NCBI GenBank assembly: GCA_028707175.1
Contig: JAQTUV010000002.1
Location: forward strand, 528,508-592,507
From: Sideroxydans sp.
Lineage (GTDB): Bacteria; Pseudomonadota; Gammaproteobacteria; Burkholderiales; Gallionellaceae
Length of the DNA stretch: 64,000 nt
Reading direction: 5' to 3'
The position numbers and the translations under genes were made by a program. Positions 17,862 to 26,328 of this stretch are shown here, one piece after another; positions within the stretch are counted from its first letter, which is position 1, and each line of letters begins with the position of its first letter. The notes below the pieces were generated by a model that saw only the letters and a program-made list of their open reading frames with translations, ran no database searches and was not told the origin of the DNA.

Positions 17862-18279
17862 ACGAACCCAGCGTTGTGCCACAACTTCTGGTGCGCCGAA
17901 TACACTTGCCTCATCAATTATCAGGAGGCCAAACGCTACCTGCTGTGTTCAACCGATGAGCGCTGGGCGGTTTGCAGTTCAGTGGAATATGCGCGCGCCG
18001 AATTTGTAGATTGCGCTGAAATTGCAGCCACGCTGAAATCGTTTTATGGAATAGATGTGGGGACTAAAGCGGACATGGATGCGGAGTTTGAATTGACTGT
18101 AGAAATATCCATGTTGGCGGGCTTCGGTGTTTCCGCGTTGAAATACTGGATGCCGCAGACCATGGGACAAGCGCAGTTTAACTGGTGGGATTGACGGATC
18201 GTCGGGATGCTGGCGGCACGGCGACTATCCGGGCGAAGATAAAGAGGGGCGCTTATTGCAAGCGATCATCATTGAGTGA
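17789..18279 (+). pseudogene. Frameshifted hypothetical gene
   Basis: An ATG at 17789 behind AAGGAAAG opens a protein-like reading (MDTATFTRIAKAVASANHFR) that ends after about 56 codons. Protein-like sequence then continues in another frame (NYQEAKRYLLCSTDERWAV through YWMPQTMGQAQFNWWD, stop 18194). In a third frame a short tail follows (WRHGDYPGEDKEGRLLQAII, stop 18279). The simplest explanation is one gene of about 160 codons broken by two or more indels. No homologue is recognised. Sequencing error is the alternative. Confidence 0.45.
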
Positions 18280-18313
18280 TGTGGAATAAAAATAGCTGAT
18301 CGGAAAGTGATTT

Positions 18314-18895
18314 ATGAGCCGAATAACTTCATTTGAAATTGTCGCCCCGCGTGGCAGTGCCGCGCAGTTGGTGCGGGCGGTGATTGCGCATCTGGCAGCG
18401 GAAGACAAAGACAGGTTGCTGCGCGCGCTGGAAACCGGGTCGGAGCAACTCATGCGGGATGTGGATCGCAACGTCTGCGATGCGCGCGAGGGTAGTGATC
18501 TGTGTCTGACCTTTCTCTTCCCGCCCGATGAGCTCTTGCGTGTTTTTGAGAGTGACAGCGAACTAGTCGGTGACGCTGCAACAGGCCGGGTCGCCGTTAG
18601 GTGTAGCTGGAGCGGTCTAGACTTTGGGGAATATTTTGTGAAATTTCATGCGACTTCGTTCGTATGGGACATCTGCAACTTGTTTTTCGAGTCGTCCTCG
18701 GTGCTCGACAGCTTCATCGACATAGCGAAGCAAACGCCGGGCGCAACGCTGGCGCGATACGATGATGTGCTGGAGCGCGACGACTTGATCTGGCGCGCGC
18801 CCGATGCTGCTGCCTATGCGTTGAGCTGTCCCAGGGCGGCTGAAGCCAGCCTGGTTGATCTCCATTGCTGGGAAATACTCGATGCCGTCGCATAA
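18314..18895 (+). CDS. Hypothetical protein
   Basis: The 193-residue protein starts at an ATG behind GGAAAG. It is acidic, has no signal peptide or membrane helix, and I do not recognise it. Base composition is more GC-rich than the genes to its right. The 3' end overlaps the start of the next gene (18882) by 14 bp, so the two are probably an operon, with 19853, 20447 and 20716 following on the same strand. Confidence 0.6.
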   Translation: MSRITSFEIVAPRGSAAQLVRAVIAHLAAEDKDRLLRALETGSEQLMRDVDRNVCDAREGSDLCLTFLFPPDELLRVFESDSELVGDAATGRVAVRCSWSGLDFGEYFVKFHATSFVWDICNLFFESSSVLDSFIDIAKQTPGATLARYDDVLERDDLIWRAPDAAAYALSCPRAAEASLVDLHCWEILDAVA

Positions 18896-19829
18896 ACGCC
18901 GCTCCACACTGTGGTGGAAACGCTACCCGGACACCAACCGCCATCTTTCCTGCGAGCCGGGACGCGACGACGTTGCCGACCCGCGTTTATCGGTCGGTAC
19001 GCGGGTGCGTTTGTGCGGCAAGCCAAACAAGGCGCGTGCGATATTGAAAGTGGAATGGCACCGGTATCGCTACCGCTACGTGTACGTGGTGGAAGCGAGC
19101 GGCGGGTCGGTGCCGTATTGGTTTGCCGATCAGTTGATGCTGGAAGACGAATGGTTGTTGACCCATGGAGAGCCGATCCACTTCGCGGGCAGCCCGAGCA
19201 GGGATGAGTATATTCAGGCCATGCAAATGGCGATGCCTTCTAACACACCCATATGGAAAATCCTGCTGATGTCAGGCGGCGTGAGTTTAATCGCGGGCAT
19301 CTGGTTGCTGGTACGGGATTCTTATTTCGATGGGCCGGGAACGGCAATGTTGTTGTTTGGGGTGATCTTGTTGCTGCTGCGGCGTTGGAAAACGAAATGG
19401 GAATTCTTGTGGTTTTCTGCTTTGATATTTTTGATCGGTGGTGTGATGTCATTATTCCAGGATTCCGATGTTTCCATGCCGGGGTTGCTGATGTTACTAC
19501 CGGGGATTTTCTGGCTATGGATAGGCTGGAGCGCTAAAGATATGGGGGTGAACTGGGACAAAAATTCGGCGAACCGGGAACATTTTGCGGGCACGATCAG
19601 CGAGGCGGGTATTGATCTTCGTAATGAAAGCGCCTGGCGATTTATTGCATGGTCAAAGATGACGGCTTGGAAAGTTTCCGGCGATATGCTGCTGGTGTTT
19701 TCTGAAACGGGGCTGATTCTCATGCCCGCGTCGCAGTTCTCGCCGAGGAGTGAATGGGAGCGTGCCTGTGCCTATTGCGCTGCGAAAATACCGCAGATGA
19801 AAGATGAGAAGGATAAACCGGTCAATTAG
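18882..19829 (+). CDS. Four-helix membrane protein with YcxB-like C-terminal domain
   Basis: The start is taken at ATG 18882 (MPSHKRRSTLWWKRYPDTNR); the track's TTG is nine codons upstream. The N-terminal soluble part (about 120 residues) is followed by four membrane helices (about residues 125-225: ILLMSGGVSLIAGIWLLV, AMLLFGVILLLL, FLWFSALIFLIGGVMSLF, LLMLLPGIFWLWIGW). The C-terminal domain resembles YcxB-type domains (ISEAGIDLRNESAWRFIAWS, then LLVFSETGLILMPASQF). The function is unknown. It overlaps 18314-18895. Confidence 0.65.
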   Translation: MPSHKRRSTLWWKRYPDTNRHLSCEPGRDDVADPRLSVGTRVRLCGKPNKARAILKVEWHRYRYRYVYVVEASGGSVPYWFADQLMLEDEWLLTHGEPIHFAGSPSRDEYIQAMQMAMPSNTPIWKILLMSGGVSLIAGIWLLVRDSYFDGPGTAMLLFGVILLLLRRWKTKWEFLWFSALIFLIGGVMSLFQDSDVSMPGLLMLLPGIFWLWIGWSAKDMGVNWDKNSANREHFAGTISEAGIDLRNESAWRFIAWSKMTAWKVSGDMLLVFSETGLILMPASQFSPRSEWERACAYCAAKIPQMKDEKDKPVN

Positions 19830-19852
19830 ACTTTGTCTTGAGGGGATGGTGG

Positions 19853-20389
19853 ATGGAGCATTCGTTTTTAATCAATTGGGGTGAGGTACACGGCAGCGGG
19901 GAATTCCCCGCCGGCTGGAAGCGTTACGCGCTTTGGCCCGCGCCGGTAAATGAGGATGTGTGTTTTGCCGAAGCCGGTTTCAAGCATTTTAAATACGAGG
20001 ATGAGCAGTGGTCGGAGCCGCACTGGGATGCGCAGGCAGAGATATTGCAGCAGCGACTGCTCGAAGTGCTTGCAACTATCGGCGCGCCCGTTCTGTTGAG
20101 CGAGCCGTTGTTGGCCAAGCGCGCTCTGGCAACATTATGGAAACCTAGAGAACCTTTGCCTTTGGCCGACCAGTTGCGTTGGCCGATATTGGATGACAGC
20201 TTGCCCGAGGTGGTGCTGCGTTTCGGCGATGTGCTGGAGCTGCGCACGGGGGGCGGGCACGAGTTGTACTGGATCGCCTTGTCGCCGGATTGTCCGCTGA
20301 GTTTCGACCAGTTGCTGGCGCAGCTCGCTGTCGGCTGGCCGGTGCAGCAGGTGCAACTGGATTGGGGCAAGCTGAGTTTTACGGGTTGA
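19853..20389 (+). CDS. Hypothetical protein
   Basis: This 178-residue protein is read from the ATG at 19853, preceded by a GA-rich leader (GAGGGGATGGTGG); the track starts five codons earlier at TTG. It is rich in Trp, Leu and Pro (NWGEVHGSGEFPAGWKRYAL at the N-terminus), with no signal or membrane helix. I do not recognise it. It lies 23 bp after the YcxB-like gene in the same apparent operon. Confidence 0.55.
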   Translation: MEHSFLINWGEVHGSGEFPAGWKRYALWPAPVNEDVCFAEAGFKHFKYEDEQWSEPHWDAQAEILQQRLLEVLATIGAPVLLSEPLLAKRALATLWKPREPLPLADQLRWPILDDSLPEVVLRFGDVLELRTGGGHELYWIALSPDCPLSFDQLLAQLAVGWPVQQVQLDWGKLSFTG

Positions 20390-20446
20390 GCGCAGCGCAG
20401 CATTCGGGTTGCTGCGATTTTTGATGGACCATGGGAGGAAGTGTTC

Positions 20447-20719
20447 ATGTTGAAGCGGGTGTTTGCAGTGTTTGTGTTAATGGTGGCGATCCTGTTTACG
20501 CCGTACTTTGGCTTCACTCAGATGACCTCTGAGTTCCTGGCGGCACTCTACATGGGAGATATGCCGCATGTACGAGCCATGCTGACCGGCGAAGAAGATG
20601 ATTCCCAGTTCACCCAGCTGAAACACGGCGTGGCTCTGAAAAACAAGCCGGAGCAACCGCCCGTTGTGCAGTCGCAAGTGGCGGCAGGGCCGACAGTCGA
20701 AACGGGTGTCCCGAAATGA
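20447..20719 (+). CDS. Small exported or membrane-anchored protein
   Basis: This 90-residue protein starts at the ATG after GGGAGGAA; a GTG two codons earlier is the track start. An N-terminal hydrophobic segment (RVFAVFVLMVAILFTPYFGF) may be a signal peptide or anchor, followed by a short polar tail rich in Gln, Pro and Val. Its stop overlaps the start of 20716 as ATGA, which supports both as genes. Function is unknown. Confidence 0.55.
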   Translation: MLKRVFAVFVLMVAILFTPYFGFTQMTSEFLAALYMGDMPHVRAMLTGEEDDSQFTQLKHGVALKNKPEQPPVVQSQVAAGPTVETGVPK

Positions 20720-20985
20720 ACCCACAACGCTTCAAATGCACCGGTGTCCCATACCGCCAAGGTTGGATTGAAGTGACTTCAGGGATTCACGGTGGCTTCG
20801 TGAATCTTGAGGTTTGGAATGTCACGCCCGAAGTTGATATATCGCCACTTGCCTCTGAACTCGCACTTCTCACTGATGACCAAATTGTCGGAAATACTGA
20901 GGTTGAGCTATCCGTGGCTCTCGCAAAAGAACTGGTCGCGGCGCTTGAGAGCGCAATCAAAGCTATCGAGCGGGCGGATGCGTAA
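20716..20985 (+). CDS. Hypothetical small protein
   Basis: The 89-residue soluble protein begins MNPQRFKCTGVPYRQGWIEV and has a helical C-terminus (VALAKELVAALESAIKAIER). The ATGA overlap with the preceding gene indicates translational coupling. I do not recognise the family; the size and neighbourhood would suit an immunity or accessory protein, but nothing in the sequence proves that. Confidence 0.55.
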   Translation: MNPQRFKCTGVPYRQGWIEVTSGIHGGFVNLEVWNVTPEVDISPLASELALLTDDQIVGNTEVELSVALAKELVAALESAIKAIERADA

Positions 20986-21060
20986 CATTTCTATTCACGT
21001 GACGTGTCAAAGCTAAGCTTTGTCATGCCCGCGAAGCCCCCCATCAACGTCTCGGCAGCT

Positions 21061-21924
21061 TCAGCGTGAAACCAATGTGCCAGCCGTAGCGCGTCTCAGC
21101 GGATCGCGCCACAAGGCTTTTTTGCGGGCGGGTGTAAGCAGGTTCGTCTCCGTTTTCTGCGGCTCGTTCGTGTACAGCCCCCAGAAGGGGAAGCGTGCAT
21201 CCTGAGAGTTGCTCAACTTCGCGCCCTTGGGGGACGCAGAATCAAATTGAATGAGGTCGAAAATGAAGTAGCTATGCCCTTTCCCGTCTCGACTTGGAAT
21301 GGTGATCGAACCATCTGACCCAGGGGGCTCCGCGAGTCGTTGCAATAGCAGAGTGGCAGCAGATTCATTGCCAAAGTGCACTAAGCGCGAATCACTCATT
21401 ATGTTCCCCAAGCCTAAGTAACGATAACCTTGCACACTTGAAAGCAGAAAGAGCCTGCCTCCAATTTCCCCCGCCAGCCCGTTACCATGTGAGCTAGTTT
21501 CAATTATGAAATCCAGCTTACCGTCACCATTCAAATCTGCGTAATAAGCAGCATCGACAAACTCCCCTCCTAGGAAGTCTGCCATCTTCAACATGGTTTT
21601 TGCCACAGCATTTCCCGTTTCCTGAAGTTTCACTTCCACATACGTACCCACTTCGCTGCCTTCTTCAGCACGCTTATTCAACTTGGAAATGCTGGCGAAA
21701 GAAATGTCATAACCCCCACAACTCGCCCCTGCCCGCCCGCCCGCCCAATACACCATGCCCGGAGTCATTTTGCACTCGGCTAGCTTTACCGCTTGAACGC
21801 TACCGGCCTCGAAATTTGGTGCGTAAATAGGCGTAACGCCACCGCCCCAAGGCTCTGCAAACGTACTGCTCGCGAAAAGGCAGATGACTAGCCCCAAGGC
21901 AGTACATGTACGAGATAAATACAT
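21061..21924 (-). CDS. Hypothetical exported protein with a calcium-loop-like motif
   Basis: The inner ATG at 21924 opens a good signal peptide (MYLSRTCTALGLVICLFASS, cleavage after TFA), so the 287-residue form is preferred; the track start at 21972 adds 16 polar residues. DLNGDGKLDFII near residue 155 matches the DxNxDGxxD calcium-binding loop of FG-GAP/VCBS-like repeats. It is convergent with 20716-20985. The function is unknown. Confidence 0.65.
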   Translation of the reverse strand: MYLSRTCTALGLVICLFASSTFAEPWGGGVTPIYAPNFEAGSVQAVKLAECKMTPGMVYWAGGRAGASCGGYDISFASISKLNKRAEEGSEVGTYVEVKLQETGNAVAKTMLKMADFLGGEFVDAAYYADLNGDGKLDFIIETSSHGNGLAGEIGGRLFLLSSVQGYRYLGLGNIMSDSRLVHFGNESAATLLLQRLAEPPGSDGSITIPSRDGKGHSYFIFDLIQFDSASPKGAKLSNSQDARFPFWGLYTNEPQKTETNLLTPARKKALWRDPLRRATAGTLVSR

Positions 21925-22027
21925 AACATGGCTCAGAAATTCCACTTCATTTCCCTTCGGCTTTATCCGCATAAATACGCCACTACTTAGAACGTCGGAA
22001 TCTAATCGGGCTCATTACTCCCATCAC

Positions 22028-23014
22028 TCAGACCTTCCCGCTGGATTTTTTGAGTAGTGCCTTGATCTTCTTGTCATCGGTCAACATGGCGGGGGTCTTA
22101 CCTTCGCTGTTCTTTAGATTCGCGTTGGCACCTTTGGATAGCAAGAATTTAACTTCTTCCAATTTGTATCCAAAAAAGCACGCACTGTGCAAAGCCGTAT
22201 TTCCATCGGCATCAACAGCATTGATATCTGCACCAAGACTTAGCAATAACTCCACAACCTCTTTGTGTTTTTTAAAATCGACCGATTGGATAGAAGGTGC
22301 ATCATTAGGCCCACCTGCATTCACATTTGCACCGTGTTCGACGAGCAATTTAATTGCCTCTGCATGCCCGTTAAGTGTGGCGAAGTGAAGGGGTGTCATA
22401 CCTTGAATGAATAGGCCGTCATCAATATGATCGGACGTTACATTGACTTTGGCTCCTTCAGAAAGTAAACGCTTCATTGCTGGAATGTCATTCTTCGCAG
22501 CAGCATCATGCAAGCGGTAATCTTCTTTCATCGCCACGTTGCATCGACTAGTTTCATACAAGGCAACGGGTGACAATTTTTCATCCGCAAAGCGTTGATA
22601 GAGCCCCTTCGCTTCATCAATGGGAAGCTCGCAAAAAGTAAATTCACCGGTGCTTTTTCGGCTGGCGAAATTTTGATCGATCAAAAGTGTCTTCAAGTTG
22701 GCCGAAGATTCGGCAGGGAGTTTAAGGGTTGCATTCGTTGCAAGAATGATCGCCGCACCCACCCAGCCTTTACGGTATTCCTCTTTCCTCCGAAGAATCT
22801 TCGACACGACGATGATCGAATTCGCAGAGCCACCTTGAACGCTTGATGCCGCCTTGCAGACGTTGGAGTCTGGTGATGAATTCGAATCAAGATCCTGACT
22901 GATCTTCTCGCACAAACTTTGAAAGGATGGCACTTGTGTCTCTGCGGCAACGTCTGCCGCAGAGCTGGTAAGGCTGAACAATGAGGCTGTAATAAATACA
23001 CATAAGCGACGCAT
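22028..23014 (-). CDS. Exported ankyrin-repeat protein
   Basis: AGGAG lies six bases before ATG 23014, so the first of two neighbouring ATGs is rejected. The 328-residue protein has a signal peptide (MRRLCVFITASLFSLTSSAA) and an N-terminal helical region of about 150 residues. At least four C-terminal ankyrin repeats follow (LHDAAAKNDIPAMKRLLSEG, GMTPLHFATLNGHAEAIKLL, VVELLLSLGADINAVDADGN, TALHSACFFGYKLEEVKFLL). It probably mediates protein binding in the periplasm. Two other ankyrin genes lie within 4 kb. Confidence 0.85.
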   Translation of the reverse strand: MRRLCVFITASLFSLTSSAADVAAETQVPSFQSLCEKISQDLDSNSSPDSNVCKAASSVQGGSANSIIVVSKILRRKEEYRKGWVGAAIILATNATLKLPAESSANLKTLLIDQNFASRKSTGEFTFCELPIDEAKGLYQRFADEKLSPVALYETSRCNVAMKEDYRLHDAAAKNDIPAMKRLLSEGAKVNVTSDHIDDGLFIQGMTPLHFATLNGHAEAIKLLVEHGANVNAGGPNDAPSIQSVDFKKHKEVVELLLSLGADINAVDADGNTALHSACFFGYKLEEVKFLLSKGANANLKNSEGKTPAMLTDDKKIKALLKKSSGKV

Positions 23015-23053
23015 GATCATCTCCTGTGAGTGTGTTGATGTGTGGCTGGAAAA

Positions 23054-23677
23054 CTAATAGCGAGTAAGTAAGTGTTGCTTATCTTTTTCAGAATCTCCGG
23101 CACATTTCACTCGATGGCCATTGGGCTTGAGCAAGCAATAATTCTCGACTGTGCCGCCGCCGCGTAGATAGGTATGCTTGGTGACGACAAGATAGCCTGC
23201 GTACTTTCCGTGCGTGACAATGTCCAGACTGTTGCCGTCGGTCACATAGTGCTGTTGTAACGTGGCGATATCGAGTTGATGCACCGCGCCGGAAGTAGTC
23301 CATGCGGCAGTCGTAAAGTAGAGCGATTTTCCGTCAGGCGAAAACTTGGGGTTATGCAGATGGGTCAGATTGTTTTCAGGATCGTCGTCGCGCTGGCTGC
23401 GGACGGCCATGCGGCTTGTGCGCGAAGCCATATCCACCAGCCATATCTCGGAGAGTGAATCATCCGGTGTTGTTTCATCCGCATGAATATATGCGCCCCA
23501 TTTCCGGTCAGGCGAGATGACCGCGCCAGTGTTGTTTTGCCCGGCACTCATTTGCTGAACTTCGCCGCGCTCATTGCGGTGGAATATGCTGCCGTCTTGC
23601 TCGAATAAATCGGCGGCTATCGCGAAATCAGGCGATAGCATCAACACAACAATTGCGAACCGGCGCGCGATTTTCAT
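23054..23677 (-). CDS. Exported TolB-like beta-propeller protein (paralogue of 16987-17625)
   Basis: The 207-residue protein has a signal peptide (MKIARRFAIVVLMLSPDFAIAA) and PD40-type strands: AVISPDRKWGAYIHA, EIWLVDMASRTSRM, PKFSPDGKSLYFTTAAW. It aligns with the protein at 16987 through to the C-terminal LKPNGHRVKCAGDSEK region. The GTG one codon upstream is the track start. Two copies of this family 6 kb apart on opposite strands imply duplication within the accessory block. Confidence 0.78.
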   Translation of the reverse strand: MKIARRFAIVVLMLSPDFAIAADLFEQDGSIFHRNERGEVQQMSAGQNNTGAVISPDRKWGAYIHADETTPDDSLSEIWLVDMASRTSRMAVRSQRDDDPENNLTHLHNPKFSPDGKSLYFTTAAWTTSGAVHQLDIATLQQHYVTDGNSLDIVTHGKYAGYLVVTKHTYLRGGGTVENYCLLKPNGHRVKCAGDSEKDKQHLLTRY

Positions 23678-23703
23678 CACCCAGATCCGGTGTTCAGGAA
23701 AAG

Positions 23704-24192
23704 TTATTCATCATCTTTGCCCGTCAAACCCAATTCGACCCCGTCGGCATCCTGAGCAATTGAATCAATCGTCGCCTTAAGGGTTGCGGGCGTTGCGTTG
23801 CCGGGAATTTGTGCGAGCAAAACGAGGCGAAATTGATCGGCTTCTTTATGCAATCCCCAAGCCCCGACGGGCATTTCAAGCGTGTGCTCCAACAACCCCT
23901 CGATGCTATCGGCTGAGATAGGATCATGCAGCGTGGCTGCAAACGAATACACCTCGCGAGTATTTGCTTTATTCAGCGAACTGCTGACGAACATGAGCTG
24001 AGTTCGTTCCGAACTAGGCATCTTGACGGTGATAGCGAAAGTCTTGGGAGAAGCCGCCTTATGGTGGTAGCCCAAGGAAGTCAGCGTTTCCTCGATATTC
24101 ACAGGCTTTGCGGGGCGGTCAGCGGCAAGTACCGCAAGGGGGGCGACAAGGGCGATGCATAGCGCAAAACGACTACAGAAAATGAGTTTCAT
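23704..24192 (-). CDS. Small exported protein, member of a three-copy local family
   Basis: The 162-residue protein has a signal peptide (MKLIFCSRFALCIALVAPLA, cleavage after VLA). The mature domain has the same order of elements as 24233-24727 and 29956-30435: beta strands, an internal L...LL helix (GLLEHTLEMPVGAWGLHKEA), a hydrophobic strand (FRLVLLAQIPGNA), and a C-terminal helix ending VELGLTGKDDE. The pattern is reminiscent of YbjN/type III chaperone-like folds, but that is only an impression. Confidence 0.68.
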   Translation of the reverse strand: MKLIFCSRFALCIALVAPLAVLAADRPAKPVNIEETLTSLGYHHKAASPKTFAITVKMPSSERTQLMFVSSSLNKANTREVYSFAATLHDPISADSIEGLLEHTLEMPVGAWGLHKEADQFRLVLLAQIPGNATPATLKATIDSIAQDADGVELGLTGKDDE

Positions 24193-24232
24193 GATTTTTT
24201 CCTAAAAAAGCCTGAAGGTTTTGTGGCGAGAC

Positions 24233-24727
24233 TCAAAGTTCATCCACATTTCCGGAAAGCGCTTGTTCGAGAATGTCGCCCCTGATCGCCGCCATCTTGA
24301 TGGCCGCTTTGAGTTCATCCGAATCCGCATCAGCGTCTAATTTAATGATGAAAATCACGATGGAATACTGCTCTTGTTTAGCCAAGCTCCATGCGCCTAC
24401 AGCTAGCGTGGCATTTTCTTCCAGCAATTGTTGAAGTCGGGCGCCAGGCAGTGGCTCCTTGCTGCGATAGGCCATCGAGTAAATAGCCCGAAACGCACCG
24501 CCATTTATTTTTTTTGGATTCACATCGACGTACACCTGCTGGCTGCGCTTATCATCAAAACTCATCACGACGTTTGCGGCACCTTCGGTCGGTATGGCAA
24601 CATCAGCGTATCCCGCCATACTTAATTGGATTTTTAGAACATTGCGTTGATACATGTCGGCAAAAACAGAGCCCGACATAAGCAAGGTGGAAGTCAGAAA
24701 GAGGCAGCGTAAAAGCAGAGGTTTCAT
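24233..24727 (-). CDS. Small exported protein, member of a three-copy local family
   Basis: The 164-residue protein has a signal peptide (RCLFLTSTLLMSGSVFAD) and mature elements parallel to 23704-24192: RLQQLLEENATLAVGAWSLA, then YSIVIFIIKLDADADSDELK, ending ILEQALSGNVDEL. Function is unknown. Adjacent tandem copies on the same strand point to local duplication followed by strong divergence. Confidence 0.68.
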   Translation of the reverse strand: MKPLLLRCLFLTSTLLMSGSVFADMYQRNVLKIQLSMAGYADVAIPTEGAANVVMSFDDKRSQQVYVDVNPKKINGGAFRAIYSMAYRSKEPLPGARLQQLLEENATLAVGAWSLAKQEQYSIVIFIIKLDADADSDELKAAIKMAAIRGDILEQALSGNVDEL

Positions 24728-24750
24728 AGTAGGGTTGCCTGTGTTTGCAT

Positions 24751-24948
24751 CTATTGTTCACGAATGAAAGGCGTAAAGCCGCTATTGACTTTCTTCTCGT
24801 TCACATCCATTCCCTGATTCAGCAGCGCTTCGGCTCTGGTTTTGTCGCCTGCTTCAGCCGCATCATGAAGTTCGTTTGCCCGAGCCGCCCCCATCGTCGC
24901 TAGCGCCAGTATCAAACCAAAAACCGAGACCAGAATTCGTTGCTTCAT
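24751..24948 (-). pseudogene. Truncated exported ankyrin protein
   Basis: The 65-residue product has a signal peptide (ILVSVFGLILALATMGAARA) and one ankyrin repeat (ELHDAAEAGDKTRAEALLNQ), then stops just where a second repeat would begin (GFTPFIREQ). A lone repeat does not form a stable ankyrin domain, so this is probably the 5' remnant of a larger gene. A functional microprotein cannot be excluded. It sits between the three-copy family and another ankyrin gene. Confidence 0.5.
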
Positions 24949-25071
24949 GTCATTGCTCCGTAAAAAGGAGTTCTCAGCATCGCCGAGAGGGCCTCAGTGC
25001 GCCCTCATCTCGATGGTGCTGAGTACGACAGTGGTAGCAGTAAACGGCATCATGCGATATTTGATAGCTCA

Positions 25072-26238
25072 CTAGCGGCATTGAGCGCGCGTGTCACCAC
25101 CCGAGCAATTGTTATTCCTGCGGTAATCAGCATTGCGACGGGCGTTATCTTTCGCCTCCATGTCCCGCCGCGTCTTATCCAGCGTTGCCGAATACCGCTC
25201 CCAAAAGCCGGAGCCTTTGGCTTCTTCTCGAGCACGGGCTTCCGCATGTAGTGCTTTGTCATACTCCTCAAATGAGGCATACCCTTTTGCTTTCAATTCG
25301 GCCAGATAGGCGGCCTCCGCTCTCTTGCGTTCCTCTTCCTTCTGTTGGGCGATGCGGATTTTTTCAAGTTCAGCAAGGCGAACTTGCTCCTTGGCCTTCA
25401 CATCAAGTAGGGCGCGATATTCTGTGGCTAACAATCCATCTTTGTTGCGAATTTTGGGGTTTGCTCCCATTGTTATGAGCACCTCTCTTGCCCCCCAAGA
25501 GTCCTTTTTGTCATCAACGTAGAAAAGCACGGTATTGCCCGCTGTGTCAGCTTCATTTAGATGGTGTTGATACTTCGAATAGATGTCATACGAAGCATCA
25601 CAATTACCATCCCGCCAAGAATCTCGTAAGAGAGTGTAGTTATATTTCGCCCCGTGGGATTTCAATTGCGCCACGATTTCTACATAGTCGGCGTTTTTGG
25701 ATACAAGTTTTGTATGAATCACTTTTTTATAGTCTCCATGCCCAACAAAATCCGACAGAACGTATTCGTTATTAATTCCAATCTTGGCAAATGTATTGGC
25801 TTGCTCCAAGTCGGCAAACAAAACGGCATTATTCAAAGGAACCTGGCAATCTCGGTTGACCGTATTGACATCAGCCCCCTTGGATAGCAGATATTTGACG
25901 ATTTCAACATTTCCGTAATCCACCGCAAATGCCAGTGCAGTTTTATCATCTGTATCTTTTTTAATTCGGCGATTCACTGGAACACCTGCCTCAATCAGCG
26001 TTTGCACTAAATCCAAGCGATTGCTTGCGATGAAGAGTTCAGTATAGGAATCAGAAAAATTCCTCACTTGATATTCACTTTCATTGATCGAGCGGAGTAT
26101 TTCTTTGATGGTTTTATCATCATTCTCATTCCATGCTTTGACAAACATGGCATCTTTTTCCCTTATACCGGGTGTTGAAGAACACCCCACCATCACCCCC
26201 ACGCAGCACACTAACAACCACTTCATAGCGATTCTCAT
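25072..26238 (-). CDS. Ankyrin-repeat lipoprotein with C-terminal coiled coil
   Basis: A strong AAAGGAGGTGA precedes the ATG at 26238. The 388-residue protein has a lipobox (KWLLVCCVGVMVGCSS) and ankyrin repeats in residues about 60-280 (TALAFAVDYGNVEIVKYLLS is the clearest). A charged coiled coil follows (about 285-345, including LAELEKIRIAQQKEEERKRA), then a basic Asn/Arg-rich tail (RRNADYRRNNNCSGG). It is probably anchored to the outer or inner membrane and binds other proteins. No partner can be named. Confidence 0.82.
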   Translation of the reverse strand: MRIAMKWLLVCCVGVMVGCSSTPGIREKDAMFVKAWNENDDKTIKEILRSINESEYQVRNFSDSYTELFIASNRLDLVQTLIEAGVPVNRRIKKDTDDKTALAFAVDYGNVEIVKYLLSKGADVNTVNRDCQVPLNNAVLFADLEQANTFAKIGINNEYVLSDFVGHGDYKKVIHTKLVSKNADYVEIVAQLKSHGAKYNYTLLRDSWRDGNCDASYDIYSKYQHHLNEADTAGNTVLFYVDDKKDSWGAREVLITMGANPKIRNKDGLLATEYRALLDVKAKEQVRLAELEKIRIAQQKEEERKRAEAAYLAELKAKGYASFEEYDKALHAEARAREEAKGSGFWERYSATLDKTRRDMEAKDNARRNADYRRNNNCSGGDTRAQCR

Positions 26239-26328
26239 TATTCACCTCCTTTCAACCCAGATTGTTCATTAGGCTCGCCATTCCCGCGCAGAAGGGTAAG
26301 CAAGGCGCAAGCAGTGCAACTTGCATCT

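Noticed and set aside
20998-21022. Small inverted repeat between convergent genes as a terminator
   Set aside because: CAAAGCT/AGCTTTG arms are separated by one base, leaving only about five pairs after loop formation, and no T-run follows.
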